This document shows positions 10,776-24,315 of a DNA stretch of 64,000 nucleotides, in pieces. A program made the position numbers and the translations under genes. This stretch comes from Norana najaformis (taxonomy: Eukaryota; Annelida; Clitellata; Crassiclitellata; Hormogastridae). The stretch is taken from assembly GCA_964023275.1 (NCBI GenBank), contig OZ029923.1, positions 11,593,738 through 11,657,737 of the forward strand, read 5' to 3'. How positions within the stretch are numbered: the first letter of the stretch is position 1; each line of letters opens with the position of its first letter. The notes below the pieces were generated by a model that was not told the origin of the DNA, made no database searches, and saw only the letters and a program-made list of their open reading frames with translations.

Positions 10776-13058
10776 TCCTTCTCCTCCTCCTCCTCCTCTC
10801 CTCCTCACTCATGCCACCCCCAGTTCCGTCGTTCTGCCGTACATTTGATCTCTTCGTCCAACGTGTCATTAATGATGGACTATTTTACATTAAGATGTCA
10901 AACGTATAATCCATCCTCAACATACAAGTGCCAAGCGATACTCAGCGACACAGGCAAACCTACATAAATACACATACCTACGACACACACACAGACAGAC
11001 ACAACCTCACATATATATGCATGTCTATATATATGCATATATATATATAGATGCGATGCAGTATAGGCTGTGTTTGTGTTATATAATTATGTATTCGTGC
11101 ATGATCGCACGTTCTGCTTCTCGTCACTGGTCGGCGTTGGCTAGGCAGTAGGCTTATACTTGGGGTGTAGGCATCACACTGGCCGCCGGTATAGATCAAT
11201 TTGGAACCGAACACATAATCTGACCCCCCTGTCACCCACGACTGCAATCAAACGAAACGGCGGGGGCATACCTCGGGGTCTACACCCCGCAGGGCTACAG
11301 TTGACTAATGTCTGCCAGCGCCTGGCCATTAGTGACCCCAACGATCTTCGTAATACGATAGCCCGGCGCTGAGAGGAACAGTTTGATGATGGCAGTAGGG
11401 CAGTATGTACTCCTATATATGTATGTGTCAATTTATATGCATGTATAGATGTACGCGTAAGTATATGGTGTATGTATATATCCGAGCATGTCAACAAATG
11501 AAGCCTTGTTTTCGTGAAGAGAAAACAATAATGATAGCGGGGCAAATTGCGGAGATTGTGTTATGTAAATATCCGGAATGTTGGGCTTTAATGATGACAC
11601 GTGAAGTGCTCCAGTCAATCCAAACAAACCGTCTTTAGTCAAGTGGAGAGTCCGTCATTAGTCAAGTTTTGCCTGTGAAACAGAGACCTTTGCCGGAACA
11701 CGGTTTGCCATTTGCTGCCGATCGGGAAGTAGATGGCAAGTCGTGCAACGCACCCTGGAGGCCACTCCAGGAATTTGAGTGACTTTCTCTTTTGGAGTAG
11801 AATCCAGTAAGGGGCAAGCGCTACATTCCAACTGAAGCGCAACACGACAATCCAACAACGACTTGTAATTGTAATTTGAGATTTATAAAGCGCCTCTTAG
11901 AGGATAGACTCAACAGAGTTGCTTCCGACCCGAAAAAAGTAAAATCACTGTTAAACATACACGATGAGTGATTTCAACGTAATGTAAAACACACTCCTAG
12001 TTTACGAGCGATATTAAGTATATTATTTTATATATAAATATATTATCATAAGTTGAATTGAAGTCCTAATTTTTGTCCTGCGGTCTATCTTCCATAGAAT
12101 GAACTCCATTGGTTCGAACTGATCTCAATTATTTTGGGGTCAAGTAGGCTCCCCACTCCTTCTATTTCCTACCCTAAGAAAAAGGCAGGCGTGACCCCTT
12201 GATGAAGAAAGCTATCCAATACGTCAAGCAGCGTTCTCGTTTATTTAATACTCTTAGTACTTGCGCCGACAGTTGACATTGCAAAGAATTCTAGTAGCTC
12301 GCTTATGACTAAGCTATACAAATTGTCGTCATTACATTACAAAATGGAGTTAATTGTCATATTGATGAAAATTTTGGGGTGTTTCAAACTATGCCAAGCC
12401 TAGGGCCGAAACTGCCGTCTGGTAAAAGAACGATAATTGCAAAGAAATACTTTCGCTGAGGTGCAATGTGATTCGAGGTAAACTATGACGTGCTAACGTA
12501 ATGTTTTAATGCAGGCTCTTTAAGAGTACTTTAACTTTAAATAATATAAGACGCTTAAGGTGTAAAAAGATAATAGAATGTATTATAATCTACTCTAATC
12601 TAATGACTTCTATAGCGTCGTTGTCATATTGCACAAGAAATCAATGGATAGTCACTTCTTTCAAAACAGTAGTCAAATATCGTAATCCGGTGAGAACTCG
12701 ACAGCGATTTGACTCAAGTAAAACGGTATGTTTTCAAAGAATATTTTAACGCAAAAGTAAAAAGTACAGAGTCCATCATCGTCGTCGTCGTCCTCGTCAG
12801 TATTATTATCATCATCATCATTACCACCACCACCAGCGGCGGCGTGCTTCTCTCTGGAGCGTTGGCGTTTCCTCAACACGCTCTAAGCCTTCTCTATTCT
12901 GGGTTCGTCTCCAGGCCCTTTGTAGTAGTCCGAAATTCAGCAGACATATGTCAGACCCCCATCACGCGTATCTTTGTGCGATGAGGGAGTCCAGTCTCCG
13001 TTGTAGAAGCCCAGTCAAAATCTGATGAGTCAAGGAAACCAGAAGTCAAGGTATGGTG

Positions 13059-13219
13059 CAGTGGCGGCTCCAGGACTGGTTGCATTGGAGGGCGAAGAGC
13101 ATTTCCAGAGGGGCGCCACATTCTGGCAGTCCACCATGCACGGGTCTGGTCTGAGGGGCGCCGGTATAAAACTAAGAGGGGGCAAACCGACCCCTCGCCT
13201 ATAGCTAAATCCGCCAGTG
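13059..13219. mobile_element. hAT-type MITE
   Basis: 161 bp, starting CAGTGGCGGCTCCAG and ending CTAAATCCGCCAGTG, inverted termini of the hAT type. It is flanked by 8-bp near-duplications, GTATGGTG (13051-13058) and CTATGGTG (13220-13227). No coding capacity; in GATA intron 1. Confidence 0.75.
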
Positions 13220-15817
13220 CTATGGTGCATATAAGCAAGTTGATACAGAGGAGTCTTAAGTTTGGACCTGAAAGAGCGCACGAAGGCTAAGTTAGTTTTT
13301 GTCGGTTTTTAGGTTTCTAAGTTTTATTATTTTTTCTAAGTGACATAAACTGAACTATGACGGTTCTCAGAATATTTAGTTAAGTTGAGTTAACTGCAGC
13401 GGTGCACGTTGGTGCAGCACGATCTACTTAAAAATGGCAATTGCCAAGTGGTAATATAATTTGCTTTCAGCCAAAAATGTAAAACAAAAATCCAATTTTA
13501 TTTTTTTTAAATTCCTACCAAAAAACAAAAAAACTGAATTTGGGATTTTTTTTGTAGGTTTCGGATTTTAAAAACCTAGAGCCCTTAAACCTAAGAACGT
13601 GCTTCTTGCACCCTTGGGGCCAATAAGCCCCGGTATCATCAGCTTCAGCCGCTGTAACGCCTCCAGATGGTTACCGATTATATTATAAGCTTTTGGTATT
13701 CGCTTGTATGTTATGATCCAATACAATCATCAGTAGGTGACTCAGTTTATTGTATCCTATTACACGTCGTATTGTACTGTACAGATCTTTGTAGCAGGCA
13801 CTAATCGATGAATTGTGTATTATGATAGCGGCGCTATAGAAGTCATTAGATTAGATTAGATGCACTTATACGAGGTGCATCTAGGCCTTAGGGGTTAATG
13901 GAGCAACCCCTTCTATTTATGGCGATTTGCGCCTCGACAATCAATCTTACGGTGTTCTTCCAATCCGCTCAAGCGAAAAGCCTTTCTTCGAAGCGGTTGA
14001 CCGCTGCTGCTGCTGATAAGATGCTCTCTCCTCGCCAACCACATCAGTTGCCTACCCATCGGACCAGCAGCAGCAGCAGCAGCAGCAGACGTTGATGCTG
14101 TGCAACCTGCTGGATGTCGTCTTGGGTTGATCGCCAGTAATTGCGCGTGACACGAACAGGGCCGTTGTTGGTCGGTACTCGAATCTGCGGCTCGGGCGAT
14201 TAAGATAAACGACGGTCTATGAAATGGCGCTCTGTGCTTCGGATGAATACACGCGCCAAGAATGATACGAACGCACGCACCCGCAAAGTCACTCCACGTC
14301 AGTTGCGGGGGTTTCGCCGATATCACGAACGCACGCGCCCACAACTCCAACCCCTTACCCCTCCAGATGCACGCACACACACACAGACAGACTTACACGG
14401 CTACGGAGAGGTACTCGCACTGAAATGAACAAGCAGACAGATACGGTCGTCCGTGATAGTTCGGTGACGTGTGCATGTTCTGACCTCTGACCTTTAAGCG
14501 ATAGGCCTTAGGCCTGTTTATAGGCCTACGGCAAGATCTCCGTCAGTCTTAATTGGCTAGATTTGTACAAATTATATATCGCGCATATACAGACATACGC
14601 GTATACATACAGGCATGCATATACTCTAATATCTCTGTGTATATGAAACACATGCATGATGAATAGATCTATATATGTATATATCGGCATATCTACTATC
14701 GATATATATATGTATATATGTATATATATATATATATATATTATAAACGAGGGATTGCGCTGTCGTTTGGCAATTATATGGATAATTGGTAGCAATGGAC
14801 GGAGGCAGCGGACTTGGGTTCAGTTGAGGTAGGAACTGCGTCGTAGTTTAACGAAGTGAGAGTTTAATTCTGATTGAAATCGTTGCCGAATTCGATTGTC
14901 GCCCGATAGGGGGCGACGATAAAACTGACACGTGACGGAATGGTCCCCAGGGGTGCGCTACAGAACGAGTAGGAGGAGGAGGAAAAGGAAGAGGAGGAGA
15001 AGAAGGAGGAGGAGCAGGAAGAAGAATTGGAGGAGGAACAGGGTGAGGAGAAAGACAGGTGCGCGAAAAACAGGAGAACGGACGAGAGAAAGTTTGGTAC
15101 CAAGACTATGTCCTTGTGGCTGTAAAAGGAGTGCGGAAAATACTGTGAAAATAAATAAATGTAATCTAATCTAATCTAATTTAGTCTTGTCTTATCTTGT
15201 CTAATCCAGTCTGTTGGAATTCTATAGCGACTTATACAGCGAATTCTATAAGAATTCTATATTCAAGGCATCAGTCGATGGTCGATTCAAGAGAAACTGT
15301 AGTCGAAACTCTGAATCCGTTGGAGAAGCCAGGTCAAAATCCGAAAGGTGTGGGAAACAGAAAATGTATCTCAGTGTAAGAATGGTCTAATGCTCTGAGA
15401 TATTGATGGGGAAGTTCCTCCCCCGATACAATTCTCACCCTAGCAATGCGAATGAGTTAAATGTTCACATTCAAGGCTGCGGACTCAAATCCTCGCAAGA
15501 ACGAAAAACTCAACCCCACGAATCCCAAATCAGGATCTAAATTAACTTTGTTAAGTCCAGTAAATTTAATAAATTCCGAGTTAAATGCTGCTTCTGTTGC
15601 GTCACCGACTACTGCCCTCCCCCTCCCCTCCCCTCCCCTCCCACATCAGTTCAAGGCCAACGTTCACAACGACACAGACTGTGGGCCTGGGCTGATAACT
15701 GGCCTAGTCCTACGTGCTGTCGGTCATACAATTCAATTTAACTGAATAAATCGAATTTTGGTTTATAAAAAGACATGGCACGCCATTTCCAAAATCGGGC
15801 GCTATATTGAGTGCTTA

Positions 15818-16075
15818 GATACATACATACATACATACGTACATACATACATACATACACACATACATAAATACATACATACACATACATACATACACAA
15901 ATACCTACATACATACACACATACACGAATACATACATACACATACATACATACACACAAACACATACATATACATACATACACACATACATAAAATACA
16001 CATACATATACGTACATGCATATACATGCATACACGTACATACATACATATACATACATGTACACACATAATGAA
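15818..16075. repeat. (ACAT)n microsatellite
   Basis: Long imperfect ATAC/ACAT array following GGCGCTATATTGAGTGC. Confidence 0.95.
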
Positions 16076-16229
16076 TACACTAACCGTACAGTAAGTGGGA
16101 TGATCAGGCGGCAATGGAGAGGGCTGGTCACCCGTCGTCATACGCCGAATTAATAAACATGAAGTGGCCTACAATTGCACCTAAAGCTGCCTCTCGTCTC
16201 TAACCTAAGGGACTGCTAAAGGTAACTTA

Positions 16230-16420
16230 ATTCATTGAAATTGTATTGTATTCGATAACTTATATAGCGCTTCTTACAGAACAAACTACTCCGAGCCTCT
16301 TCCAGCATGAGAACCCCGGGGAAATGAGAACGTCTTTAAACAACGAGCTGACTCAGCTCTATCACCAACAGAGACCCTTGCACGAAACGATAGCGGAAGT
16401 TCATTTCATAGAGAAGGGTC
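16230..16420 (+). repeat. Interspersed repeat, family 5, copy 1
   Basis: About 180 nt shared with 49950-50120, including ATAACTTATATAGCGCTTCT, GAGAACCCCGGGGAAAT and TTGCACGAAACGA. Probably the 3' part of a LINE or a SINE; no coding sense seen. Confidence 0.55.
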
Positions 16421-17199
16421 AACAACAGCAAAGGCCCTCTGCTGCGCCAGGGAGGACTTAACACAAGGAACAAATAGATCCAGACGATCTAGAGGGGATG
16501 AGGTACTGGAGTGTGGAGGCCAAATAAGAGCATAACGATATTTGGAGCCTGCCCCATGCGAGCTCTAAGTACCAATATTAAAATATTACTAAAATCTTTA
16601 AACAACTCACTACTCAAATATTTATCCAATCATTATGTTATTTCATTAATTAAGATATTATGAAAACCCATAATTCACTACTAAAACATTAATACAATCA
16701 TTATTTAACTAAATTGGTTACTTAAATAATTAATAATAATGTTGAAGACGGCATCACTCTACTGACTGACTCAACAATTCTGCAATGACTCAGCAAGAAC
16801 TCCGTCTGTTTTCGGGGAACAGAGGCGACTGAGGCTTTCTGTCTAGACCCAAACGACTGTAAATAATATCGGCGCGTTTTAATCTTACAAATGATTGGTA
16901 TGTTGGACCACGCTCATGTCGATACTGTATAGATAAAAACGCGCCCACTTTCTATCAACTGTGTTCACTCTTGGTAGTTACGTTCCTCGGTTTACAGGCG
17001 CCGTATCATAAAGTGTGCCACTTCACATTTAATGACCTAACCCCACTTGGAAGGGCGGGGTGGAAGGAAGAAATGGAGAGAGGGATAGAGGGAGGAAGGA
17101 AGGGAGGGGTAAGGTGGAAAACGCCAACACAAGTCGCGCGAATCGAATTCTTTCGTCTCCATAATACTCAACACTTTTCCTGATCTACGATCGAATGAC

Positions 17200-18180
17200 G
17201 GTCCCTTGGTGACACGGCGCAGCCCTCCGCCTACGGACCCCTCGTCAGCTGCTCCACCCTCGGTTCATTATCAGATAGCGCGACCAAAACAAAGGGGGGC
17301 TCGTTGTCGCGGGTCCGGGCTAAGTAAATTCTAACGATGTTTATCTGAACTCCGACCCTGGGCGCGTGTTAACGATTTGTATATGCTAGTGAAGAAATCA
17401 TTTTAGCCAACAAGTGCGACAGCGGGGGTTGCTCAGCTGTTCTATCGGCACGTCGACACCCCCGCCGGCGTAATATTATACACCTGCGCAGTGCCTCGCA
17501 TACTTTTAATTAGTTAGCCATAAAGCAAAATATAAATTGTGTCGGCTGGGCTTTTCGACTAATTATCGTCCTGTAAATAATTGATTTGTTTGCTCCGGCG
17601 CTAGAATTCTATTTCTAGTTCCTGGCCCGAGTGGACGCCAGCCATTTTCGCCCCCTTCATAAATAAGCCCTGCGTAAACGTTCTTGACGCGACGTTAAAC
17701 AAAATTAGCAATAAGGGCACATTATTGTTTTTCGGTCCTGGATAAACCGGCCGTCACTGTTTGTAAATGTTTACTGTAAACGCGAGATTGTCGGCCGCTA
17801 GGGACCCGTATGTTGACATTTCGAAGTGCAGGCCCAAGAATTACAGTCCAAGAATTGCATCGAGCCGCAAACAGCCGATGACAGCTTTTATTGTTCACTC
17901 AGGCAGCGGGGGCTTGGGTTAAAAGGCGCAATTAATGCGGTCCTCAGCTTCAGCGAAAAGAGACAGCATAGGAACTTTCACAGAAGGTCATTAAGCAGGG
18001 ATTGAAATGACTTATGGGTCGTTTTAACTGAGCTGCGCGCAAAGCTTGTCGCGGTCGTATGACTTATGTGAGCTGGGTCCTTAAGTTATCTTAGATTCGA
18101 GCCGACAACGCGTGCCAGAAATCGTTTCGTTCGGTTAAAATACCAAAAATGTAAATTCCATGGCGCCATTGCTGAACGTC
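17200..18180. promoter_or_regulatory. Repeat-poor block in GATA intron 1, candidate enhancer
   Basis: About 1 kb with no transposon copies or simple repeats, unlike its surroundings, and balanced base composition. Forkhead-like sites are packed at 17758-17781 (TGTTTGT, TGTAAAT, TGTTTAC, TGTAAAC in 24 nt) and another, TGTAAATA, lies at 17572. A TGTTTATCT at 17338-17346 overlaps a forkhead and a GATA-type site. Other GATA-type cores are at about 17560 (TTATC) and 17741 (GATAAA). FoxA and autoregulating GATA factors act together in endoderm programs (family knowledge); enhancer function here is inference. Confidence 0.4.
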
Positions 18181-18921
18181 GGACGCAAATTAATGGCCTA
18201 GAGAAAAATTCAGGGATGTCTGTCGTTGTCCGGGTCACCTAACTCTAATGGAACTCCACAATGTCCAAAAATACCTATTATACTATGCACACGCAAGAAG
18301 TCTACCTCCAAAGAAAAATCTAAGAATAACTATTACCCTGTACCCTCTCAGGAAATCTAACTTAACAAACCCAAGAATACTTATCACCCTACCCTCACCA
18401 GAAATTTAACTCAGTAGAATACCTAATACCCTACCCTCACAAAAAATCGAACTCCAAAGAAATGTTCAGGAATGCTTGCGGGGTACATCCCCCACACGAT
18501 AGCTCTTAGCTTGTGATAAGCAGACAAAGATCAAGTCCAGGCATGCATATTAGGCCTACGACGTTACCCTAATGTTAAAAGGTATCCTCGAAAATGGCCT
18601 AAGTCTCTGAGTGTTTCCGAAAACGTAAAATATCTAAAGATATCTAAAGATAGGACTGTCTATCATCTTCTGCCGTATATTGCGATTTGTACAGCCACAT
18701 TGCACCATGGTGGTGATCACCATCGTCGCCGTCTTCCACGTCGCTGTCTTCATCCTACGCCATGTTTTCTCGTCGCCATATCAATAAAGACGTCCCTACT
18801 TGCTGTTCTTGTTCTTTTGGTTCTTTTTCTAGATTTTCTAGATCTTCTTCTAGTCCATCATCATCATCATTATTATCATCATAATCGTTATCATCATCAT
18901 CTTCTTCTTTCTCTCTTTGTC

Positions 18922-18952
<31 letters not shown>

Positions 18953-19588
18953 TTCCTCCTCCTCTTCCTCTTCTTCTTCTTGTGCTCCTCCTCCTCCTTC
19001 TGCTCCTACTCCCGTTCCTCCCTTGCTCGTCTTCCTCCTACCTTTCCTCCTTCTCGTCGTTCTTTTCGTAATCATGAGTAGCACTGATGACGCTTAACTC
19101 GAATGTCTCATTGTGCGCCTGATTTAGCGCAATCAGGATTAGTAGAGATACACTCTAAGGCGGTGATGGGGACACGTGGTCCAATAAGAGCAGGCTATGA
19201 ATGAATTAGGCCAGCTAGAGCATTATCACGGCGTTTAATAAGTGGATACTCGAGTGACTAACTTCTTTTATGACTTTCTAGAATCCGCTCTGTACGAAGT
19301 ACAACTTGATTAGCTCGGTCTCTAGTCACATACCAGATGCAGAGTAAGAGGCCCGGCTTCCGCAACTTCGTCAATGAATTTGCTCGGAAGTTACTCCACT
19401 CTACTTTGGTTTGACCTGGAAAGGTCGGAGAGAAGAAGGAAACTAAGGTTTATGATAAGATTTATGATCACAAAGGAAACGCCAGGAGCTGAGATGCCAG
19501 TAGGGCGCGACGGTTAAAGGAAAAGGGAGGATGAAGATACAAGAGGAGATGCATTTGTGGTTATTTCCTGGAGACTGCTGTAGATGAG

Positions 19589-19878
19589 TGTGGCACGGCG
19601 GTCTATCGGTAACGCGTTTGGTAAATGATCAGACGCTTTCGGGTTCGACTCCTTGTAACGACCCTGGGCAAGTTGCTTGTGCACACGTGCCTGTGTCACC
19701 AAGCAGTATTATTTGGTACCGGCTTAAGCTCGAAAGTAAACGGCAAGTCATGCAATGCACTGGCCCTGTGTCCAGGACATATGGATTCGTCCATTGCCGA
19801 CTTAAGGGCCAAGAAAAGAAAATGAACTCCTCCCTAACGTCTCACTTGTCGGATATGGGATACTTTACTTTGCTTACT
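19589..19878 (+). mobile_element. SINE family 1 copy in GATA intron 1
   Basis: Full head and body, with TCACTTGTCGGATATGGGAT near the 3' end and a (TTAC)n tail. Confidence 0.78.
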
Positions 19879-21028
19879 TACTTACGGAAAAGAGACAAAT
19901 GAGGAGACAAATTCGAGTATGAAAAAGACAAGAAGAACATGAGAGAAGACAATGGAATCTTAAGAGGAAAGAAATGAAGATAATTAGGATAAGAGACAAG
20001 TGAGGATATACGAGAAGATGGAGAAGAATATATCAGAAGAAAATAGAAAAGGAGATTCATAAATAAATAGGTTACTCGTGTTAATAGGGGAAAGTTTTGT
20101 TTCTTTGATTCTAAACGATTTCAGTCCTTCGTTATTCAATTCTAACTGTCATATTCACATGGCTTTTGTATATTGTCCACGACAGATTGTCCACATTCAT
20201 CAGCTCATTTCCATCTATTAATCTAATCTAAATCTAATCTAATCGGCCTGTGGTTCAGCTGAGATGCCACAATGAATTCTCTAAATGTCAGTTGATTTCT
20301 GAAAGACAAATTTCATGTCTTACAAAATTTGACTACTGTAGAACAGTAACACATTTATGGAAACTATAATCGCTGGCTGCAAAAGAGGTGCAGTCACCTA
20401 TGAAAATGAAATCAGACAAAATAGGGTCGGGGTATAAGGTCAGGTCAAACAAAATAAGGTCGAGGTATAAGGTCAGGTCAAACTCCAGAAAGTAAACCAG
20501 AACAACTACAGCGTCAGCAGTAATCCACATGAACTGACCTGATCCCGTTCTCTGGGCATTTCCCGTTGTCTAAGGATACACGCATAGCGTTACCTGATAG
20601 GTCCTTTCCACTTCCTGCATATACGCTTTCTATTCATAGTCCACGTATGCATCACAACACGCATAAATATACATAAATATACACAGATACATGCATATGA
20701 TATACTTGTGTAATGTCACACGGCCGAACATACACGTCAAATAATGCGAGCTATTAATCATGCATATTGTTTTCCGTGTGAGTGTATCGCGTTGTTACTG
20801 ACACCAGTTACTTGGATTTCATTCACATCCGACGGTTTGCTTTTTCGTCTAAATCTGTCTTCGTTTCCTCTTTTTGTGTACATCGCCTCTGCACCGGAAG
20901 GCCATGAAAGGTTGCCGCCTTTAAGACGTATACCTAAGCTGCTGCTGCTGCTGCTGCTGCTGCTGCAGGCAACGCCTGGAGGCAGAGCTCAGTTGGTCGA
21001 TGGGACGAAGAGATGCTCTTAATACCTT

Positions 21029-21066
<38 letters not shown>

Positions 21067-22129
21067 CGAGAGAGAGAGAGTGAGAAATAGCGCATTTGTG
21101 GGGTTTTAAAAGGCGCCATATAAATGACCAGTAACGTATGTTACGAACCAAAAAGTGTTCGAAAGAGTTCATCACTTTATTTTTTAAACCTTTCGATATT
21201 TCCTCTTTACCTTAACTTCGACTCGCAACTTTATAGCAGCTCGGGTCTCCCTCTTTCATCACTGTCTCCTCCTTCGTTCTCCCTCTGTCATCACCTTCTC
21301 TCAGTTCTCTTTCTCCTCTATTTATATCCTCCTCCCACCTTTTGCCAATTTTCCTTCCTTCTAGAACTTTCTCTCTTAGGATCTGTTCACACTGTTCAAA
21401 AATATACATGACTGCGACAGCCGTTTGTGACAACGTACATACATCAATATCAATTATTTTCTAACAAAAGCATTAATACTTATAAGAGAAAAATTTGCAT
21501 TTTAATTGTGCTTCTTTAATTTATCTTTGCATCTTCCTTGTTTCACTCCGCCTCCTCCCCTTTCTACTTCCTCGATTCTTCATTTTCCTCTTCCTCTTAT
21601 TGCTTTAAGTCGTCTGCTTTCCTTCATCTGCTTCTGAATCATGAACTCTTCTCCCTATTGTTTTTCTGCTTCTTATTCTTTTGTTATGATCAGGATCACA
21701 AGCATCGTCGTCGTTATCACCACCACCACCACCACCACTTCCTCCTTCTCCACCACCTCCTTTTTCTACTTCATCCTCCTTCTGCTCTTCTTCTTCCTCT
21801 TCTTCGTCTTCCTGTTTCTCTTCCTCCTCCTTATCCTTCCCTCTTCTTCCGCTTCCTCTTTGTCTCCCTCAAAACTCTTTCGACCGCCAAGTACCGGTCG
21901 ATTTGCCAGATGGATCCTTGCGCAAACACGCGCTCATCTGTACACAAGCGCGTATTAATATAAGCACGCCAGACTTAAGACTTCTTCTGCTGGTCATTGC
22001 ATCAATGTAAATATTTAAGTATGCCGCGCCTAAATGGGAATATCCAGGTTTCCCAGCCCCACTGGCCAAGCACCTGTCTGCCTTTCCAACGTCTTTCGAG
22101 GAAGATGCGGCATTCACGAGACCTGGGAT

Positions 22130-22630
22130 AAATTTGCGAAGTTCCGCTAATTTTATTCGCGTCCATGATTCAAATGATGTTGCAATAGCATTTCTAAATC
22201 AGTTGACGTCTAATGATTGATTTTTTGACCGACTGTTTTACTGACTGACTGAATGACTGACTGACTGACTGACTGAATACATGCTTTGAGGCGTGTTAGA
22301 GCATGCAACTAATTGATGACGCTGATGACGTTAGTTTTAATCATTTCCACTAGAGACAATTCAGCGACTGACAGTTGTCAGAAGGTCACTTACACTCCTA
22401 AAATTTTACATCAGTCGAATACCGGGCGTCCTTAAAGAGCTGCTAACTGCCAATAAACCTTAATGGCGGCAACAGTGGAGGGAAACAGCCCGTCCGGCCC
22501 GCGTAAAGCTAAGGCATTTGACAACTTCAGTCCTCTGTCCACAGTTTATTTTTCTTCACGTAACGCGATCTGAATCGTTTTAATTGTCGGCGAGACTGAA
22601 TTAATGAACTATTTATAGCCACGGAGCCGG
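22130..22630. promoter_or_regulatory. Second repeat-poor block in GATA intron 1
   Basis: Apart from a short (ACTG)n run near 22240-22275 this stretch has no repeats and includes homeobox-like TTAATGG, GAATTAATGAA and TTTAATTG sequences and a CCAATAAA motif. It stands out from flanking debris and may be regulatory. Evidence is only the lack of repeats and the motif content. Confidence 0.2.
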
Positions 22631-23874
22631 CACGCATTTACACATACATACATCTATGCGTGTACATATATACACAAGAGTTTGCGCATAGAAGGTATTG
22701 GATGACAGTCAGTAAATTGGTGAAATAAACGAGATTTGATCGAGTCGTGGCGTAGACCGAGTAGCAACGCATGCATGGGTCGGCTTCTGAGAGACCTTGT
22801 GGCGCCCAGTGTTGGAACTCATATGCTGGTCGCAGCTTGCACCAACGAACGTTCGCGAGAAGTGATTATTCCCATTTTAATCAATATTTAATTTTAATTA
22901 TATAATATAAGTCGCCGTTGGCGTGTTGAAACCTGCACCATAATTGGCTGAGTGTAGACTGCGCAGGTAATTCACTGCGTGGGTTTAAGCCTATATGTAA
23001 AGTCAATTCGAATATCCAAATATATAGGCCTATACGTACATAGGTACATAGTACATATACACCTATATAATCATTGGGTGTTGCAATCAGCTCCAACTAG
23101 CGTCTGTTGATATACAGGCCTATAGTTGCTGAGTGAAAAGATATACATAGCCACCCCAATATATACTATATTACAATTTTTCATTTATTCTGCGCCATAG
23201 AAGTCACTAAATTGCATTAGATAAGTTTTCGTAAACTTTAAATTTCTGTGCATCCTGTATACTCTTTAAAAATTGTATAAAATTGAATTTATAATAACTT
23301 AATAATAAACATAATAATAATTTATAATCTGACAGTATATATAGCGCCATTGTACCAATGTTCCATTCCGCATATCCGATCAATGGCACGCGATATAAGT
23401 AAGTAAGTAAGTAAGTAATGCATCCGTTAACACGCCATATGTCCATCGACCTGAGCGAGGAATCGTAGGCTTAGTAAGGAATCGAATAAAAATTAATAAG
23501 ATCTGTGTTCAGTGATTCTACGTGTGTACATGAAGGCCTACGTGCACGCAGAACGCGTAGGCCTAACGGTCTAGGACAGGGCAGCCTCTGTAACCACAGG
23601 ACCAGGCGTCAGATATGCGCGGCGCATTCAGTGGCAACGGAAATTCGGTGCCATGAAGACCCGTTGATCGGGAATGAAGATGTGCCCTGGTGCAAGGCAA
23701 CGATCCGGTATTCCGGTCTCAGAAACGACTAGGATTCCTCGCACAACCGATGAACACATGGCGTGTTAACAAATGTCTTACTCACTTACTTACTGGTTGA
23801 TAGCTCTCTTGCATTCCATAAATTAATCAGGTCGTCAAATACGGTACTGTTCGAACGGACAATCGATGAAGAAC

Positions 23875-24060
23875 TATACAGGCCCTTAGGTGTTTACAAA
23901 TCTTAAATGCCAGCAACAGAATGAAGTCTTTATCATCTGGTTTTATCGGTAATATTCAGCGCCCTTGAGAGAGACGTTTTTAAAAGGCGCTACACAATTT
24001 TTTTAATAGATACATACATACATATATACATACATGTATACATATCAATATATACATACA
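23875..24060 (-). mobile_element. Repeat with (ACAT)n tail, copy in intron 1
   Basis: Shares GACTTCATTATG-like, TTATCGGTAATATTCAGCGC and GGCGCTACACAATTT sequence with 27090-27240 in the opposite orientation; (ATAC)n follows directly. Confidence 0.55.
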
Positions 24061-24164
24061 TACAAACGGGTGAGGGATCTCACCCGATAAATTCGTTGAA
24101 CAATGAGCATGGTCAAGGCAGTATAGAAAAACACGTGCCTTTACCTTTGCATTTTACGTTTACC

Positions 24165-24315
24165 GGTGTACAAGATCGGGAGTAAACGGCAAGTCTTAGG
24201 ATGCGCTGGCCGGTGTCTTGCAGGACCTCAGGTTTCGTCCACCGCCGGCTCAAAGACCGATGAGCAGGAAATGAACGCCTCCCGTATAAGTTCCACTCTG
24301 GGACCTTGAAGCTTT
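24165..24315 (+). mobile_element. SINE family 1 copy, 5'-truncated
   Basis: Keeps the body from AGTAAACGGCAAGTC to the (TTAC)n tail. Confidence 0.6.

Noticed and set aside
15738-16141. Cys/Tyr/Val/Met-rich frames around (ACAT)n, and similar ones at 33.8-34.3, 26.9 and 46.2 kb
   Set aside because: Microsatellite translations.
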